Source of the DNA: Aquirufa rosea
GTDB lineage: Bacteria > Bacteroidota > Bacteroidia > Cytophagales > Spirosomataceae
Reading direction: 5' to 3'
Assembly (NCBI RefSeq): GCF_004118285.1
Contig: NZ_SDHY01000005.1
Location: 186,001-250,000 of the forward strand
Length of the DNA stretch: 64,000 nt
The number at the start of each line of letters is the position of its first letter. The first letter of the stretch is position 1. The translations under genes and the position numbers were made by a program. Under the pieces are notes generated by a model that saw only the letters and a list, made by a program, of their open reading frames with translations, searched no databases and was not told the origin of the DNA. Positions 9,202-16,278 of this stretch are shown one piece after another.

Positions 9202-9225
9202 TTTTTTCCACGATTTAGTGGAAAA
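9202..9225. repeat. Hairpin and candidate integrase arm-type sites at the left element end
   Basis: GTGGAAAAA occurs here as an inverted pair: tttttccac ending at 9211 and gtggaaaaa at 9218-9226, with a 6-base loop. The same word occurs twice in direct orientation at 15152-15174 near the other end. Copies near both att cores suit integrase arm-binding sites. This is inference from position and repetition. Confidence 0.45.
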
Positions 9226-9232
9226 ATGTCAC

Positions 9233-9240
9233 TACATTTG
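9233..9240 (+). promoter_or_regulatory. Bacteroidota -7 box of the integrase promoter
   Basis: TACATTTG fits TAnnTTTG. A transcript would start near 9247. That is downstream of the ATG at 9226 and upstream of the ATG at 9262, so the box also helps choose the start. No clear -33 TTG is present at the right spacing. Confidence 0.45.
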
Positions 9241-9261
9241 ACCTTCAAACTCAACTACAAA

Positions 9262-10887
9262 ATGAAACTAAGTTACATCTGTAAACCAGTTAAAGACACT
9301 AAGGATGTATATGTAATATTGAGATACCATTATCATTCAACACAAACAGATTTTAGTATTGGTATTAAGTGTGAAAAAAGGAATTGGACAAAGAACAAAT
9401 TGTCTTCCCCAATCAAATCATCTGAACCAAATTTTATAGAGAAAAATGAAATTTTAAGAATATTCACTCAAAAGGTAGAACAAGTTATTTTCAACCTAAA
9501 ATCAAATTCCTTGGAACCAACTGGTCAATTAGTTAAAAGGAATTTAAAGATTCTCGAAAGTAAAACTGTTTTAAAAACTCAGATTGAAAATTCTGTTAAC
9601 TCATATTCGATTCAATTTTTGATGGATGAGTATCTGAAATCTATTAAACTGGGTAATCAGATTGCAGATTACAAATCGAACAAATATAGAATTGGTTTAA
9701 TAAAGTCTTTTATTAATGATACCTACAAGGAAGAGTTGTTTATTCATGAAATAAATGAAGATTTTTGTCAATTGATGTTTGAATATCTTTTTAATAAAAA
9801 ACTATCCAATTCAACAAGTGTAAAGGTTTATCATCAGTTAAAAATATTACTGAATTGGTCATTCAAAAGAAAGTATATTTCTCCACCAACTTTGAATTAC
9901 AAACATAATCTAAATACAACTTATAAGGAGATTTTATCTTTAACACTAGACCAATTAAAAATATTATACACGTATAAGGGATTTGATTATGGTGAAACAC
10001 TAGACGTTTCAAAATTCAAAAATTGGAATGGAAATGATTACCTGATTAAAGAACAAAAAATTATTTCAGTAAGAGATGAAAATAAAAAATTAAAAAGGAA
10101 TAAAAAATTTGAAATTGAGACACAACCATTAGAGGGTGAATTTAATTTTTGGACAACATATGAAGTAGTAAAAGATATGTTTCTTTTCTCTTGTAGTTCT
10201 GGTTTGCGTTATAGTGATTTGGTAAGAATGAGAATTGAGAATTTCGACTTTGACAAAAAAGTTTTCCCAATAATTCAGAAAAAAACCCAAAAACCCGTAA
10301 ATATTGTAGAAAATCCCCTTTCCAAATCAATTTTCCAAAAGTATTCAAAAGGGAGAACAAGTAAACAATTTCTATTTCCACTTAATTGTAAGTCAGATGA
10401 AAAATCAAGAGATAATTACAACACAAAATGCAACAAACATTTGAAAGAGATATTCAAGATACTTGAAATTTCAAAACCTGTAGTTGTTAGAAAAATAATT
10501 GGAAGAAATTCCCCCCAAGAGGTAAAACCTCCCCTATCATCTGTAATTTCATTTCACGTAGGAAGAAAAACCTATTCCACAATTGCAAATATGATAGGAA
10601 TAGACCCATTCAGTTTATCTTCTCAAATGGGTCATCAAGGATTAGAAATGACTAGAAATTATGTTAAAGTGTATGATTCAAAACTCAAATCAATGTTTGA
10701 TTTTATAGAGGAAGGGGTTTTAAATAATGAGGATACACCAAGGGATATTGAAGTTCAGAAACCATTAGATAACAAATTAGTAGAATCCAAGTTGAAAACC
10801 CTAAAATATTTTAAGGATAAAGGAGATATTTCTGATAAAATATATGAGATTAGAGTTAGTGAAATATTGAAGGAGAATGGATTGTAA
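9262..10887 (+). CDS. Tyrosine site-specific recombinase (integrase)
   Basis: I start at ATG 9262 (541 aa; MKLSYICKPVKDTKDVYVIL), the usual N-terminus of Bacteroidota integrases, not the earlier ATG at 9226. The order is an arm-binding N-terminal domain, a SAM-like core-binding domain (about residues 110-210, SIQFLMDEYLKSI), then the catalytic domain. The catalytic set is complete: R316 in SSGLRYSDL, H432-x-x-R435 in HVGRKTYST, H458 in MGHQGLEMT and Y467 in RNYVKVYD. It would integrate and excise the element at the tRNA-Phe site, with the left att core 150 bases upstream. The small HTH protein at 14541-14759 could control its direction. Confidence 0.93.
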   Translation: MKLSYICKPVKDTKDVYVILRYHYHSTQTDFSIGIKCEKRNWTKNKLSSPIKSSEPNFIEKNEILRIFTQKVEQVIFNLKSNSLEPTGQLVKRNLKILESKTVLKTQIENSVNSYSIQFLMDEYLKSIKLGNQIADYKSNKYRIGLIKSFINDTYKEELFIHEINEDFCQLMFEYLFNKKLSNSTSVKVYHQLKILLNWSFKRKYISPPTLNYKHNLNTTYKEILSLTLDQLKILYTYKGFDYGETLDVSKFKNWNGNDYLIKEQKIISVRDENKKLKRNKKFEIETQPLEGEFNFWTTYEVVKDMFLFSCSSGLRYSDLVRMRIENFDFDKKVFPIIQKKTQKPVNIVENPLSKSIFQKYSKGRTSKQFLFPLNCKSDEKSRDNYNTKCNKHLKEIFKILEISKPVVVRKIIGRNSPQEVKPPLSSVISFHVGRKTYSTIANMIGIDPFSLSSQMGHQGLEMTRNYVKVYDSKLKSMFDFIEEGVLNNEDTPRDIEVQKPLDNKLVESKLKTLKYFKDKGDISDKIYEIRVSEILKENGL

Positions 10888-10891
10888 CTAA

Positions 10892-12436
10892 TTAAATTCG
10901 ATTATTAATCTCTTGAATTATATTTTTACACAAATCTTCAAAGTTGTAATTTTTATCTACAACAAATAATTTACAATCGTTTTCAATACATAACCTTAAT
11001 TTTCTTTCATCTCTCTCAATATTCTTTTTTAATCCTTCTTCTCCTCCAAAATATTCAACTGGTATAAAATGTTGTTCTCCATGATACTCAATTCCAATAT
11101 TATATTCAGGAAAGTATATATCTAACTTTTGTAACCCTAACCATTTTGGAGAACCTTGACTAACTACTTGATATTCAGAAAAATAGTTTTTCAATTTTTG
11201 AAATAAAATTGTTTCATTGGTAAATGTCCCAATTAAATTATACCCTTTTTCAATTCTAATTTGATTTTCAAAATTTCTTAGATTTTCCCGAAAATTTTGT
11301 AAGTAGTTTACTTTAAATTTCTTTAGATTAATTCTATAATTTTTCTCAAAGTTGTAATCTTTAAATTTAGTTTGATAAGAACTTATACTACTCTCATAAT
11401 AAAAATCTAAGTCTAATTTGTATATATCTGTCTTTAAACTTCTGGATTCAAAAAGACTATTACTATTTAAAAAATCCTCCAAAATTGCAATTTTAAAGAA
11501 ATCCGTTAAATCCTGAATATTTTTAATTTTTTGTGTGATTAGATTACAAATATCCGTCTGGGAAAATATTTTGTCTGATGTATTTGTGATTTTTACTATC
11601 TCCTGAAATCCTTTAATCTCTCTGTTAAATAATTTGTCTAGTAATTTTTCAACATTTAGAGACAATACTCCCTTGTATGTTAAATACAGATATACAAAAA
11701 AATTAAGTTCATTTTTTTCTTCAAGTGTTAATAATTTATCCTTGAATTTTAATCTACTTTTAAGAATGAAATAATAAACATTTATGTTACTTTGTAACAA
11801 AAAAGAATATCTGTCAATTAAATTTTTTAATACTATTGGGTCTGAGATTTTTCTGATGATTGACAAATAAATTGGTGATGAATGACAATCGATAAATTTT
11901 ATATTTGAGGTTATTTTGTCCTCTTTTGGAACATATAATATATCAAAACCTCGAATGTCATTTTCTTGAGAGTAATAAAATTGAATAATTGGATAAATAC
12001 TATATCCATTGAAAATGAATAAAAGTTCATCAAATTTAATTAACCAATACTCTGGTTTATCTTTTTCACCAAAGTCCTCATAATTTATTTTTCTTAATTT
12101 AAGTTTATCAAACATTTCAAATGAATCCGGATTTTCATTGAAATATTTTTGATGTAACTCTTTAAGATTAATGAAATCAAATTCTGTTTTATACCCCTCA
12201 TCAATTAACTTAGATATAAGTTCTTTGTCATTAAGTTTGTCTTGGATATTTTTAGGGTAATGTTGATAATTAAGTTCTTTTTGTGATAAATTATTTATAT
12301 CACTATCTTCCAAAATACTCCTATTTGAAGATTTTGATAAGACCTTTTTCAGATAATTATAGAGAAGGACAATATATTTACCACGTTCATATACAAATAA
12401 AAATAATACTAGTCCGATAATTAAAACCTCTTTCAC
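10892..12436 (-). CDS. Membrane-anchored protein with a C-terminal Vsr/DUF559-like endonuclease domain
   Basis: This is a 514-residue protein. Residues 2-18 (KEVLIIGLVLFLFVYER) form a single N-terminal membrane helix; the long middle part (about 40-390) is Lys/Asp/Asn-rich and I recognise no domain in it. The last 120 residues look like a Vsr/EDxHD-type PD-(D/E)xK nuclease: KLDIYFPEYNIGIEYHGEQH, then NIERDERKLRLCIENDCKLF. This gives the D...E-x-x-G-x-Q-H and R-D-x-x-K pattern of that group. It would cut DNA from the cytoplasmic face of the membrane. As the largest non-recombination gene of the element it is the likely cargo, perhaps anti-phage. It converges on the integrase with 4 bases between. 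Function is inference. Confidence 0.6.
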   Translation of the reverse strand: MKEVLIIGLVLFLFVYERGKYIVLLYNYLKKVLSKSSNRSILEDSDINNLSQKELNYQHYPKNIQDKLNDKELISKLIDEGYKTEFDFINLKELHQKYFNENPDSFEMFDKLKLRKINYEDFGEKDKPEYWLIKFDELLFIFNGYSIYPIIQFYYSQENDIRGFDILYVPKEDKITSNIKFIDCHSSPIYLSIIRKISDPIVLKNLIDRYSFLLQSNINVYYFILKSRLKFKDKLLTLEEKNELNFFVYLYLTYKGVLSLNVEKLLDKLFNREIKGFQEIVKITNTSDKIFSQTDICNLITQKIKNIQDLTDFFKIAILEDFLNSNSLFESRSLKTDIYKLDLDFYYESSISSYQTKFKDYNFEKNYRINLKKFKVNYLQNFRENLRNFENQIRIEKGYNLIGTFTNETILFQKLKNYFSEYQVVSQGSPKWLGLQKLDIYFPEYNIGIEYHGEQHFIPVEYFGGEEGLKKNIERDERKLRLCIENDCKLFVVDKNYNFEDLCKNIIQEINNRI

Positions 12437-12607
12437 TTTTTATTTTATTAATCTTATTTGATTGATACGAGAATTTGAGTGATTAATTATTAGTTAAAAC
12501 AAAACTTGTTAAGACCTCAATATTATTCTGGATGTTTTAATGTTTTTTAAATATCCTATCATTCCCCAAACTTACATTATTGTTAAAATTCATTACTCTT
12601 TTTAGTT

Positions 12608-13195
12608 TTATTCAAACTTAAGTTCTTTTAGTTTTTCAACTAAAGGAATAATATCGTTAATGTTTTTTACTTTAAATCGGAATGAATTAATATTTCCAAC
12701 ATTAAATGTTAATATCCAATAGTTGTAGGAAAGTTCTTCTTTGGGAAATGTTCTCTTGGGGTCAACTTTTGAATTGAACAATGATACCTGTAAATCGTTT
12801 GTATTTAATACATATTCCGTATAGTTAGTTTCTACTTTTTTTACTTTTTCCAAAACAAAGTTTAAGAAATCATACAAACCAACAATTTCGTTTTGGTCTA
12901 TAAAAGTATATCCGTCTCTTGATAATCCATTTGTTCGAAATTCCATACCATAAATATATAATCCATATGTCTTTAAATTGGATTTTAATGAAGTCACTTT
13001 TAGTTTTTTAAATTCGATGTATTCAATGTTTGATGGTTTAATTTCAAAAAAGTCTTCATATTCTTTATGGATTACCTCACCCTTAGAACTTAGTATGTTT
13101 TCAATTTTTGTTTTTAAATCGGAGTTCTTTTCATTTTGGGAAAAGGTGTAAAATGAAATAAGTGTCAATAGAAATGTAGAGAATAGATTTTTCAT
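12608..13195 (-). CDS. Small exported protein of unknown function
   Basis: This 195-residue protein has a signal peptide (MKNLFSTFLLTLISFYTFSQ). I do not recognise the mature part. It has alternating strands and helices (YIEFKKLKVTSLKS, GLYIYGMEF, DFLNFVLEKVKKV, NYWILTFNVGNINSFRFKV) and ends in a Lys/Leu-rich helix. There is no lipobox and no transmembrane helix after the signal, so it should be periplasmic. It lies upstream of the nuclease gene on the same strand, 171 bases away, and could be its periplasmic partner or a separate cargo gene. It has the same AT-rich codon use as the nuclease gene. Confidence 0.65.
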   Translation of the reverse strand: MKNLFSTFLLTLISFYTFSQNEKNSDLKTKIENILSSKGEVIHKEYEDFFEIKPSNIEYIEFKKLKVTSLKSNLKTYGLYIYGMEFRTNGLSRDGYTFIDQNEIVGLYDFLNFVLEKVKKVETNYTEYVLNTNDLQVSLFNSKVDPKRTFPKEELSYNYWILTFNVGNINSFRFKVKNINDIIPLVEKLKELKFE

Positions 13196-13291
13196 TTTCT
13201 TTCAATTTGTTAATAGTCAAGTTAAATAAAAAAAATAATCGGTTTCTTATTATTTATCTAAAGGGAAAGTTTTGTTTTAATTCAAAATAAA

Positions 13292-13374
13292 AATAGAAAC
13301 ACTAAAAGGAATAAATGACTTGACTTAAGAGACGAAATGTGTTATTTTTATATTGAAATATAAATCGAAACACT
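13292..13374. promoter_or_regulatory. Two GAAACACT repeats upstream of the serine recombinase
   Basis: The word GAAACACT occurs at about 13293-13300 and 13367-13374 in the same orientation. The second copy lies directly in front of the ATG at 13381. Two spaced copies could be recombinase or repressor sites. This is weak evidence. Confidence 0.25.
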
Positions 13375-13380
13375 TTGGAT

Positions 13381-13986
13381 ATGAAAATCAAATACAATCG
13401 AACTTCAACAATCAATCAAGATGGTGAGAGATTCAAACTGGATAAAGAGTTATATGATTTAACCTTATTCGATAAAGGTGTTTCAGGTAAGATTCCATTT
13501 ATGGAGAGAGAGAAAGGTAAAGTGTTGGTTGATTTAGTTTCTGAGGGAAAGGTGACAGAGTTGGTTGTTGAGGAACTTTCCCGTTTAGGTAGAAATACGG
13601 TGGATACTCTAACCACTTTGAAATGGTTGGATGATAATGGAGTTAATGTAGTAGTAAAGGGAATGGGTAATTTACAATCCAGAGTAAATGGACAAAAGAA
13701 TCCTATTTGGAATCTGATTACATCTGTAATGAGTTCTCTATATGAATTGGAAAGAGAGAATATTATGGAAAGAACTGAGATGGGGAGAAAGATGTATGTG
13801 ATTAATGGAGGTAAATTAGGTAGAAAAGTAGGGACGGTGGAGAATCGTAAAGAGTTCCTTCAAAAGGAAACTAATCAAAAGATAATATCCCTTATTGAAA
13901 AGGGTAAATCCGTAAGGGATATATCTTCAAGATTAGGTGTTTCATCCAGCACAGTTGTTAAAGTAAGGAAGTATCATCTCTCCTAA
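13381..13986 (+). CDS. Serine recombinase (resolvase/invertase family)
   Basis: A TTG at 13375 is in frame, but ATG 13381 (201 aa, MKIKYNRTSTINQDG) is the better start. The catalytic serine lies in YNRTST. The resolvase core follows (FDKGVSGKIPFMEREKG, LVVEELSRLGRNTVDTLTTLKWL, SSLYELERENIMERTEMG), with the long helix E. The C-terminus is a helix-turn-helix (SVRDISSRLGVSSSTVVKVRKY). The size matches small resolvases and invertases, not large serine integrases. In an element that already has a tyrosine integrase it may resolve dimers, invert DNA, or mark an earlier transposon. It is transcribed divergently from the exported-protein gene. Confidence 0.9.
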   Translation: MKIKYNRTSTINQDGERFKLDKELYDLTLFDKGVSGKIPFMEREKGKVLVDLVSEGKVTELVVEELSRLGRNTVDTLTTLKWLDDNGVNVVVKGMGNLQSRVNGQKNPIWNLITSVMSSLYELERENIMERTEMGRKMYVINGGKLGRKVGTVENRKEFLQKETNQKIISLIEKGKSVRDISSRLGVSSSTVVKVRKYHLS

Positions 13987-14113
13987 AAATTGTCACTTTT
14001 TAGGGAATACCCTTTTTAAGTAACATTAAGAAAACCCTATTAGTTTTACTGAAAGGGTTTAATACTCCAAATGATAAATGGATTAGATTGTATTTTTACT
14101 TTAACACTCATTT

Positions 14114-14410
14114 CTATTTTTTCATCTTCTTTCCATCTGATTTGTGTATCAAATCCTTGTTGATTAAATCCTTCAAGTTTATTCTTTTATTCTCTCCCAA
14201 TCCATCTGATAAGTCAATAAACTTATCCAGCAACCTATCCAATACATCTGAATGTTCTAAACCCCATCGAGTATTAGTAATCATCCAATATACTCTGGTG
14301 AGTATATCCAATTTTCTTTGAAGAACATATGATTTTGGGTCTGGGGGTGTCTTAATAGGTTTTTGGTTAGGTTTCATAGGTTTCTCTTTAGTGTGGTAAT
14401 TCATCTTCAA
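14114..14410 (-). CDS. Hypothetical basic protein
   Basis: This is a 98-residue protein. It has a Lys/Pro-rich N-terminus (KEKPMKPNQKPIKTPPDPKS) and then a helical part (YVLQRKLDILTRVYWMITNTRW, DVLDRLLDKFIDLSDGLGENK). I recognise no family. ATG codons at residues 3 and 12 are alternative starts. Its strong positive charge and its place between a recombinase and an excisionase-like gene suggest a DNA-associated role in the element. It may be co-transcribed with the HTH gene at 14541-14759, 130 bases upstream. Confidence 0.5.
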   Translation of the reverse strand: MKMNYHTKEKPMKPNQKPIKTPPDPKSYVLQRKLDILTRVYWMITNTRWGLEHSDVLDRLLDKFIDLSDGLGENKRINLKDLINKDLIHKSDGKKMKK

Positions 14411-14540
14411 GTGTAATTTTTTTACCTCGTAATGAAAGTGTATATGGTGGTTACAAATTGAAAAAAGTTTTCTCTGATTACGTGAAATGGAGAATTTGAA
14501 TTGATATGATTAGTTGCAATAAGGTATCATAAAGAGTATA

Positions 14541-14759
14541 TCAAAGTGGATTAATTGTAGGTATTTCTATTTTTACTTTTAATCCTAAATCATCATAATA
14601 ATCTTGAATATCAGATATTCTAAACCATTTCTTTCCATTGTATTTAATACCTGAAGGAAACTGGTTCTTTCTAATTCTTTTGTATAAGGTAAACTTTTTT
14701 ACTCCTATCAATTTCTCTAATTCATCTAACTGAATGATTGGTTCTGTGAAAGTTATCAT
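14541..14759 (-). CDS. Excisionase/AlpA-like helix-turn-helix DNA-binding protein
   Basis: This 72-residue protein has one MerR-type winged helix typical of the HTH_17/AlpA excisionase group: LDELEKLIGVKKFTLYKRIRKNQFPSGIKYNGKKWFRISDIQDYY. Such proteins bend att-site DNA to favour excision or regulate the integrase. It is encoded next to the repeat-rich non-coding end of the element, which would be its natural target. It is not adjacent to the integrase in the linear form, but would lie near it in the excised circle. Confidence 0.8.
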   Translation of the reverse strand: MITFTEPIIQLDELEKLIGVKKFTLYKRIRKNQFPSGIKYNGKKWFRISDIQDYYDDLGLKVKIEIPTINPL

Positions 14760-15151
14760 AGTAATAGATTTTAATGTTATTTAATTCTTTTGTTATAAAT
14801 ATTGAATTATATATTTATCGGTAACTAACTATCACACCCCCCGTAGTAAGTTTATTTTAATTTTATTTCCTATATGTTTTACAGTAGATGGGGTGTATTG
14901 GAATATCATTTGGAAACTTACAAAGACTACTCATATAGGAAATTTACCTGAACCAATCATCTTTTGAATGAAAGTATAGTAACATCCTCTCGTTTGAAGA
15001 ATTCCTTACCTATATAAATATCAAGTCGTTTCCCCAAACGATAAAAAAAAGTGAAAAAAGTTAAAATATTTTTTAATTAACTTATTATCAGCTGATTACA
15101 TGAAATAATTCGATAAATAGTAGTTTTATACTATTAGAACATACCTGAAAA

Positions 15152-15174
15152 ATAGTGGAAAAATTAGTGGAAAA
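15152..15174. repeat. Tandem GTGGAAAA repeats at the right element end
   Basis: The 11-base words atagtggaaaa (15152-15162) and ttagtggaaaa (15164-15174) are direct repeats 12 bases apart, about 60 bases inside the right att core. They share the word found as an inverted pair at the left end (9202-9226), which suits integrase arm sites. Confidence 0.45.
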
Positions 15175-15192
15175 GTATACTTTAAAACAAAA

Positions 15193-15223
15193 AAACCCTT
15201 CAAACATTACGTATGAAGGGTTT
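15193..15223 (-). terminator. Rho-independent terminator for tRNA-Phe supplied by the element
   Basis: The stem AAACCCTTC (15193-15201) pairs with GAAGGGTTT (15215-15223) over a 13-base loop. On the minus strand a run of seven T follows. It sits 16 bases past the tRNA 3' end and would replace the original terminator now at 9057-9084. Confidence 0.75.
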
Positions 15224-15230
15224 ATTGTTA

Positions 15231-15252
15231 CATTGAAGTGGTAGAGCCCGGA
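15231..15252. repeat. Right attachment site (22-bp direct repeat within the tRNA-Phe 3' end)
   Basis: These bases are identical to 9090-9111. They cover the last 14 bases of the tRNA plus 8 bases downstream of it, so the tRNA stays intact after integration. Confidence 0.85.
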
Positions 15253-15311
15253 CTCGAACCGGGGACACACGGATTTTCAGTCCGATGCTCTACCAACTGA
15301 GCTACTCCACC
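15239..15311 (-). tRNA. tRNA-Phe (GAA anticodon)
   Basis: The minus strand folds as a 73-base cloverleaf. The acceptor is GGTGGAG with CTCTACC (one G-U pair) and discriminator A; the D arm is GCTC/GAGC; the anticodon loop CTGAAAA has GAA at its centre; the T arm is CCGG-TTCGAGT-CCGG. CCA is not encoded. Position 27-43 of the anticodon stem is a T-T mismatch. The 3' end is the integration target of the neighbouring element. Confidence 0.95.
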
Positions 15312-15416
15312 TCAATTGCCCGATTGCTTTCGGGATTGCAAAAGTAGGAAGATTTTTTAAAAATGGCAATTGAGAATTTAAAAAAAATGGAAAAAGCTCG
15401 GAAAAGGCATTCTTCT

Positions 15417-15446
15417 TGCTGTCCCCAACTCTTTTCCCTATTTTTG
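15417..15446 (+). promoter_or_regulatory. lptB: Bacteroidota-type promoter of lptB
   Basis: TTG at 15417-15419 and TATTTTTG at 15439-15446 fit the TTG-N~20-TAnnTTTG consensus. The predicted transcript start falls at or within a few bases of the ATG at 15451, so the mRNA may be nearly leaderless. Confidence 0.5.
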
Positions 15447-15450
15447 AAAT

Positions 15451-16182
15451 ATGATCCTAAGAACAGAAAATCTGGTAAAAAAATATGGCCAACGTTTGGT
15501 CAATGACCACATTAGCTATCAGGTTTCCCAAGGGGAAATTGTCGGACTGCTGGGACCTAATGGTGCTGGAAAAACAACTTCCTTTTACATTGCCACTGGG
15601 CTAGTAAAACCCAATGAAGGAAAAGTTTGGTTGGATGATTTAGACGTAACTCCACTTCCCATGTACAAGCGTGCCCGCTTAGGAATTGGCTATTTAGCTC
15701 AAGAGGCCTCGGTTTTCAGAACACTCAGCGTGGAAGAAAATATTTTAGCGGTGCTGGAAATGACCTCGCTCAGTAAGAGAGAACAAAAAGAAAAGACGGA
15801 ATTGCTATTGGAAGAATTTTCTCTGACTCATGTAAGAAAAAGCCTGGGGCAAGTCCTCTCAGGCGGCGAACGAAGACGTACGGAAATAGCCCGTGCATTA
15901 GCGGTAGACCCTAAATTTATATTATTGGATGAGCCCTTTGCAGGAGTAGACCCCATCGCGGTAGAAGAAATCCAAAGCATAGTCGCAAAACTAAAATACC
16001 GCAACATCGGTATTTTGATTACAGACCATAATGTGGATGAGACGCTTTCCATTACCGATCGTGCCTATTTATTATTTGAAGGTCGAATTCTAAAAGCTGG
16101 AACACCACAAGAATTAGCTGACGACGAACAAGTACGTCGACTCTACCTGGGCAAAAACTTTGAGCTCAGAAAAAAACAATAA
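15451..16182 (+). CDS. lptB: LPS export ABC transporter ATP-binding protein LptB
   Basis: This 243-residue ABC ATPase has all the motifs: Walker [11 protein letters not shown]-loop [20 protein letters not shown] (typical of LptB), signature LSGGERRR, Walker [13 protein letters not shown] and H-loop ITDHNV. LptB powers extraction of lipopolysaccharide from the inner membrane with LptFG, and transport through LptC/A/D. The partner genes are not in the window. It stands alone downstream of the tRNA-Phe gene, in opposite orientation. Its nearness to a polysaccharide cluster is suggestive but probably incidental. Confidence 0.95.
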   Translation: MILRTENLVKKYGQRLVNDHISYQVSQGEIVGLLGPNGAGKTTSFYIATGLVKPNEGKVWLDDLDVTPLPMYKRARLGIGYLAQEASVFRTLSVEENILAVLEMTSLSKREQKEKTELLLEEFSLTHVRKSLGQVLSGGERRRTEIARALAVDPKFILLDEPFAGVDPIAVEEIQSIVAKLKYRNIGILITDHNVDETLSITDRAYLLFEGRILKAGTPQELADDEQVRRLYLGKNFELRKKQ

Positions 16183-16278
16183 ATCACTAACCCGGAGAAG
16201 TTTACTGATGCTTCTTGAAATTATAGCCCAATACCCCACCAATCATAAGCGCATCTCCAAACCAAATTGTGCCTGATT

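Larger units (their letters stand above)
14760..15230. other. Non-coding element end with several inverted repeats
   Basis: About 470 bases hold no convincing gene. They do hold three interleaved inverted-repeat pairs: acacccc 14834-14840 with 14890-14896, taagttt 14846-14852 with 14914-14920, and a perfect 12-base pair 14865-14876 with 14932-14943. There is also a hairpin 15026-15041 (6-bp stem, CCCC loop), a 7-bp hairpin 15116-15135, and two direct GTGGAAAA copies at 15152-15174. Because the pairs cross rather than nest, protein-binding sites are more likely than one folded RNA. This looks like an att arm or control region, or a transfer or replication origin. Confidence 0.5.
9090..15252. 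mobile_element. Integrated genetic element of about 6.1 kb in the tRNA-Phe gene
   Basis: The boundaries are the 22-bp direct repeats 9090-9111 and 15231-15252. Inside are a tyrosine integrase, a membrane-anchored Vsr-like nuclease, a small exported protein, a serine recombinase, a 98-aa unknown protein and an excisionase-like HTH protein. A repeat-rich non-coding end lies next to the tRNA. The element restores the tRNA 3' end and brings its own leftward terminator (15193-15223). There is no relaxase, conjugation or phage structural gene, so it is either a satellite-type element, a mobilisable element without recognisable mob genes, or a decayed island. Base composition is more AT-rich than the flanking genes. 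Confidence 0.85.

Noticed and set aside
9226-9261. Integrase start at ATG 9226
   Set aside because: The TACATTTG promoter box lies downstream of it, and the protein from ATG 9262 begins like other Bacteroidota integrases.
13416-13616. 66-aa frame opposite the serine recombinase
   Set aside because: It is a low-complexity shadow of the recombinase coding strand.
14088-14321. 77-aa frame on the plus strand opposite the 98-aa protein
   Set aside because: Phe-rich composition typical of an antisense shadow; the minus-strand frame has better codon use.
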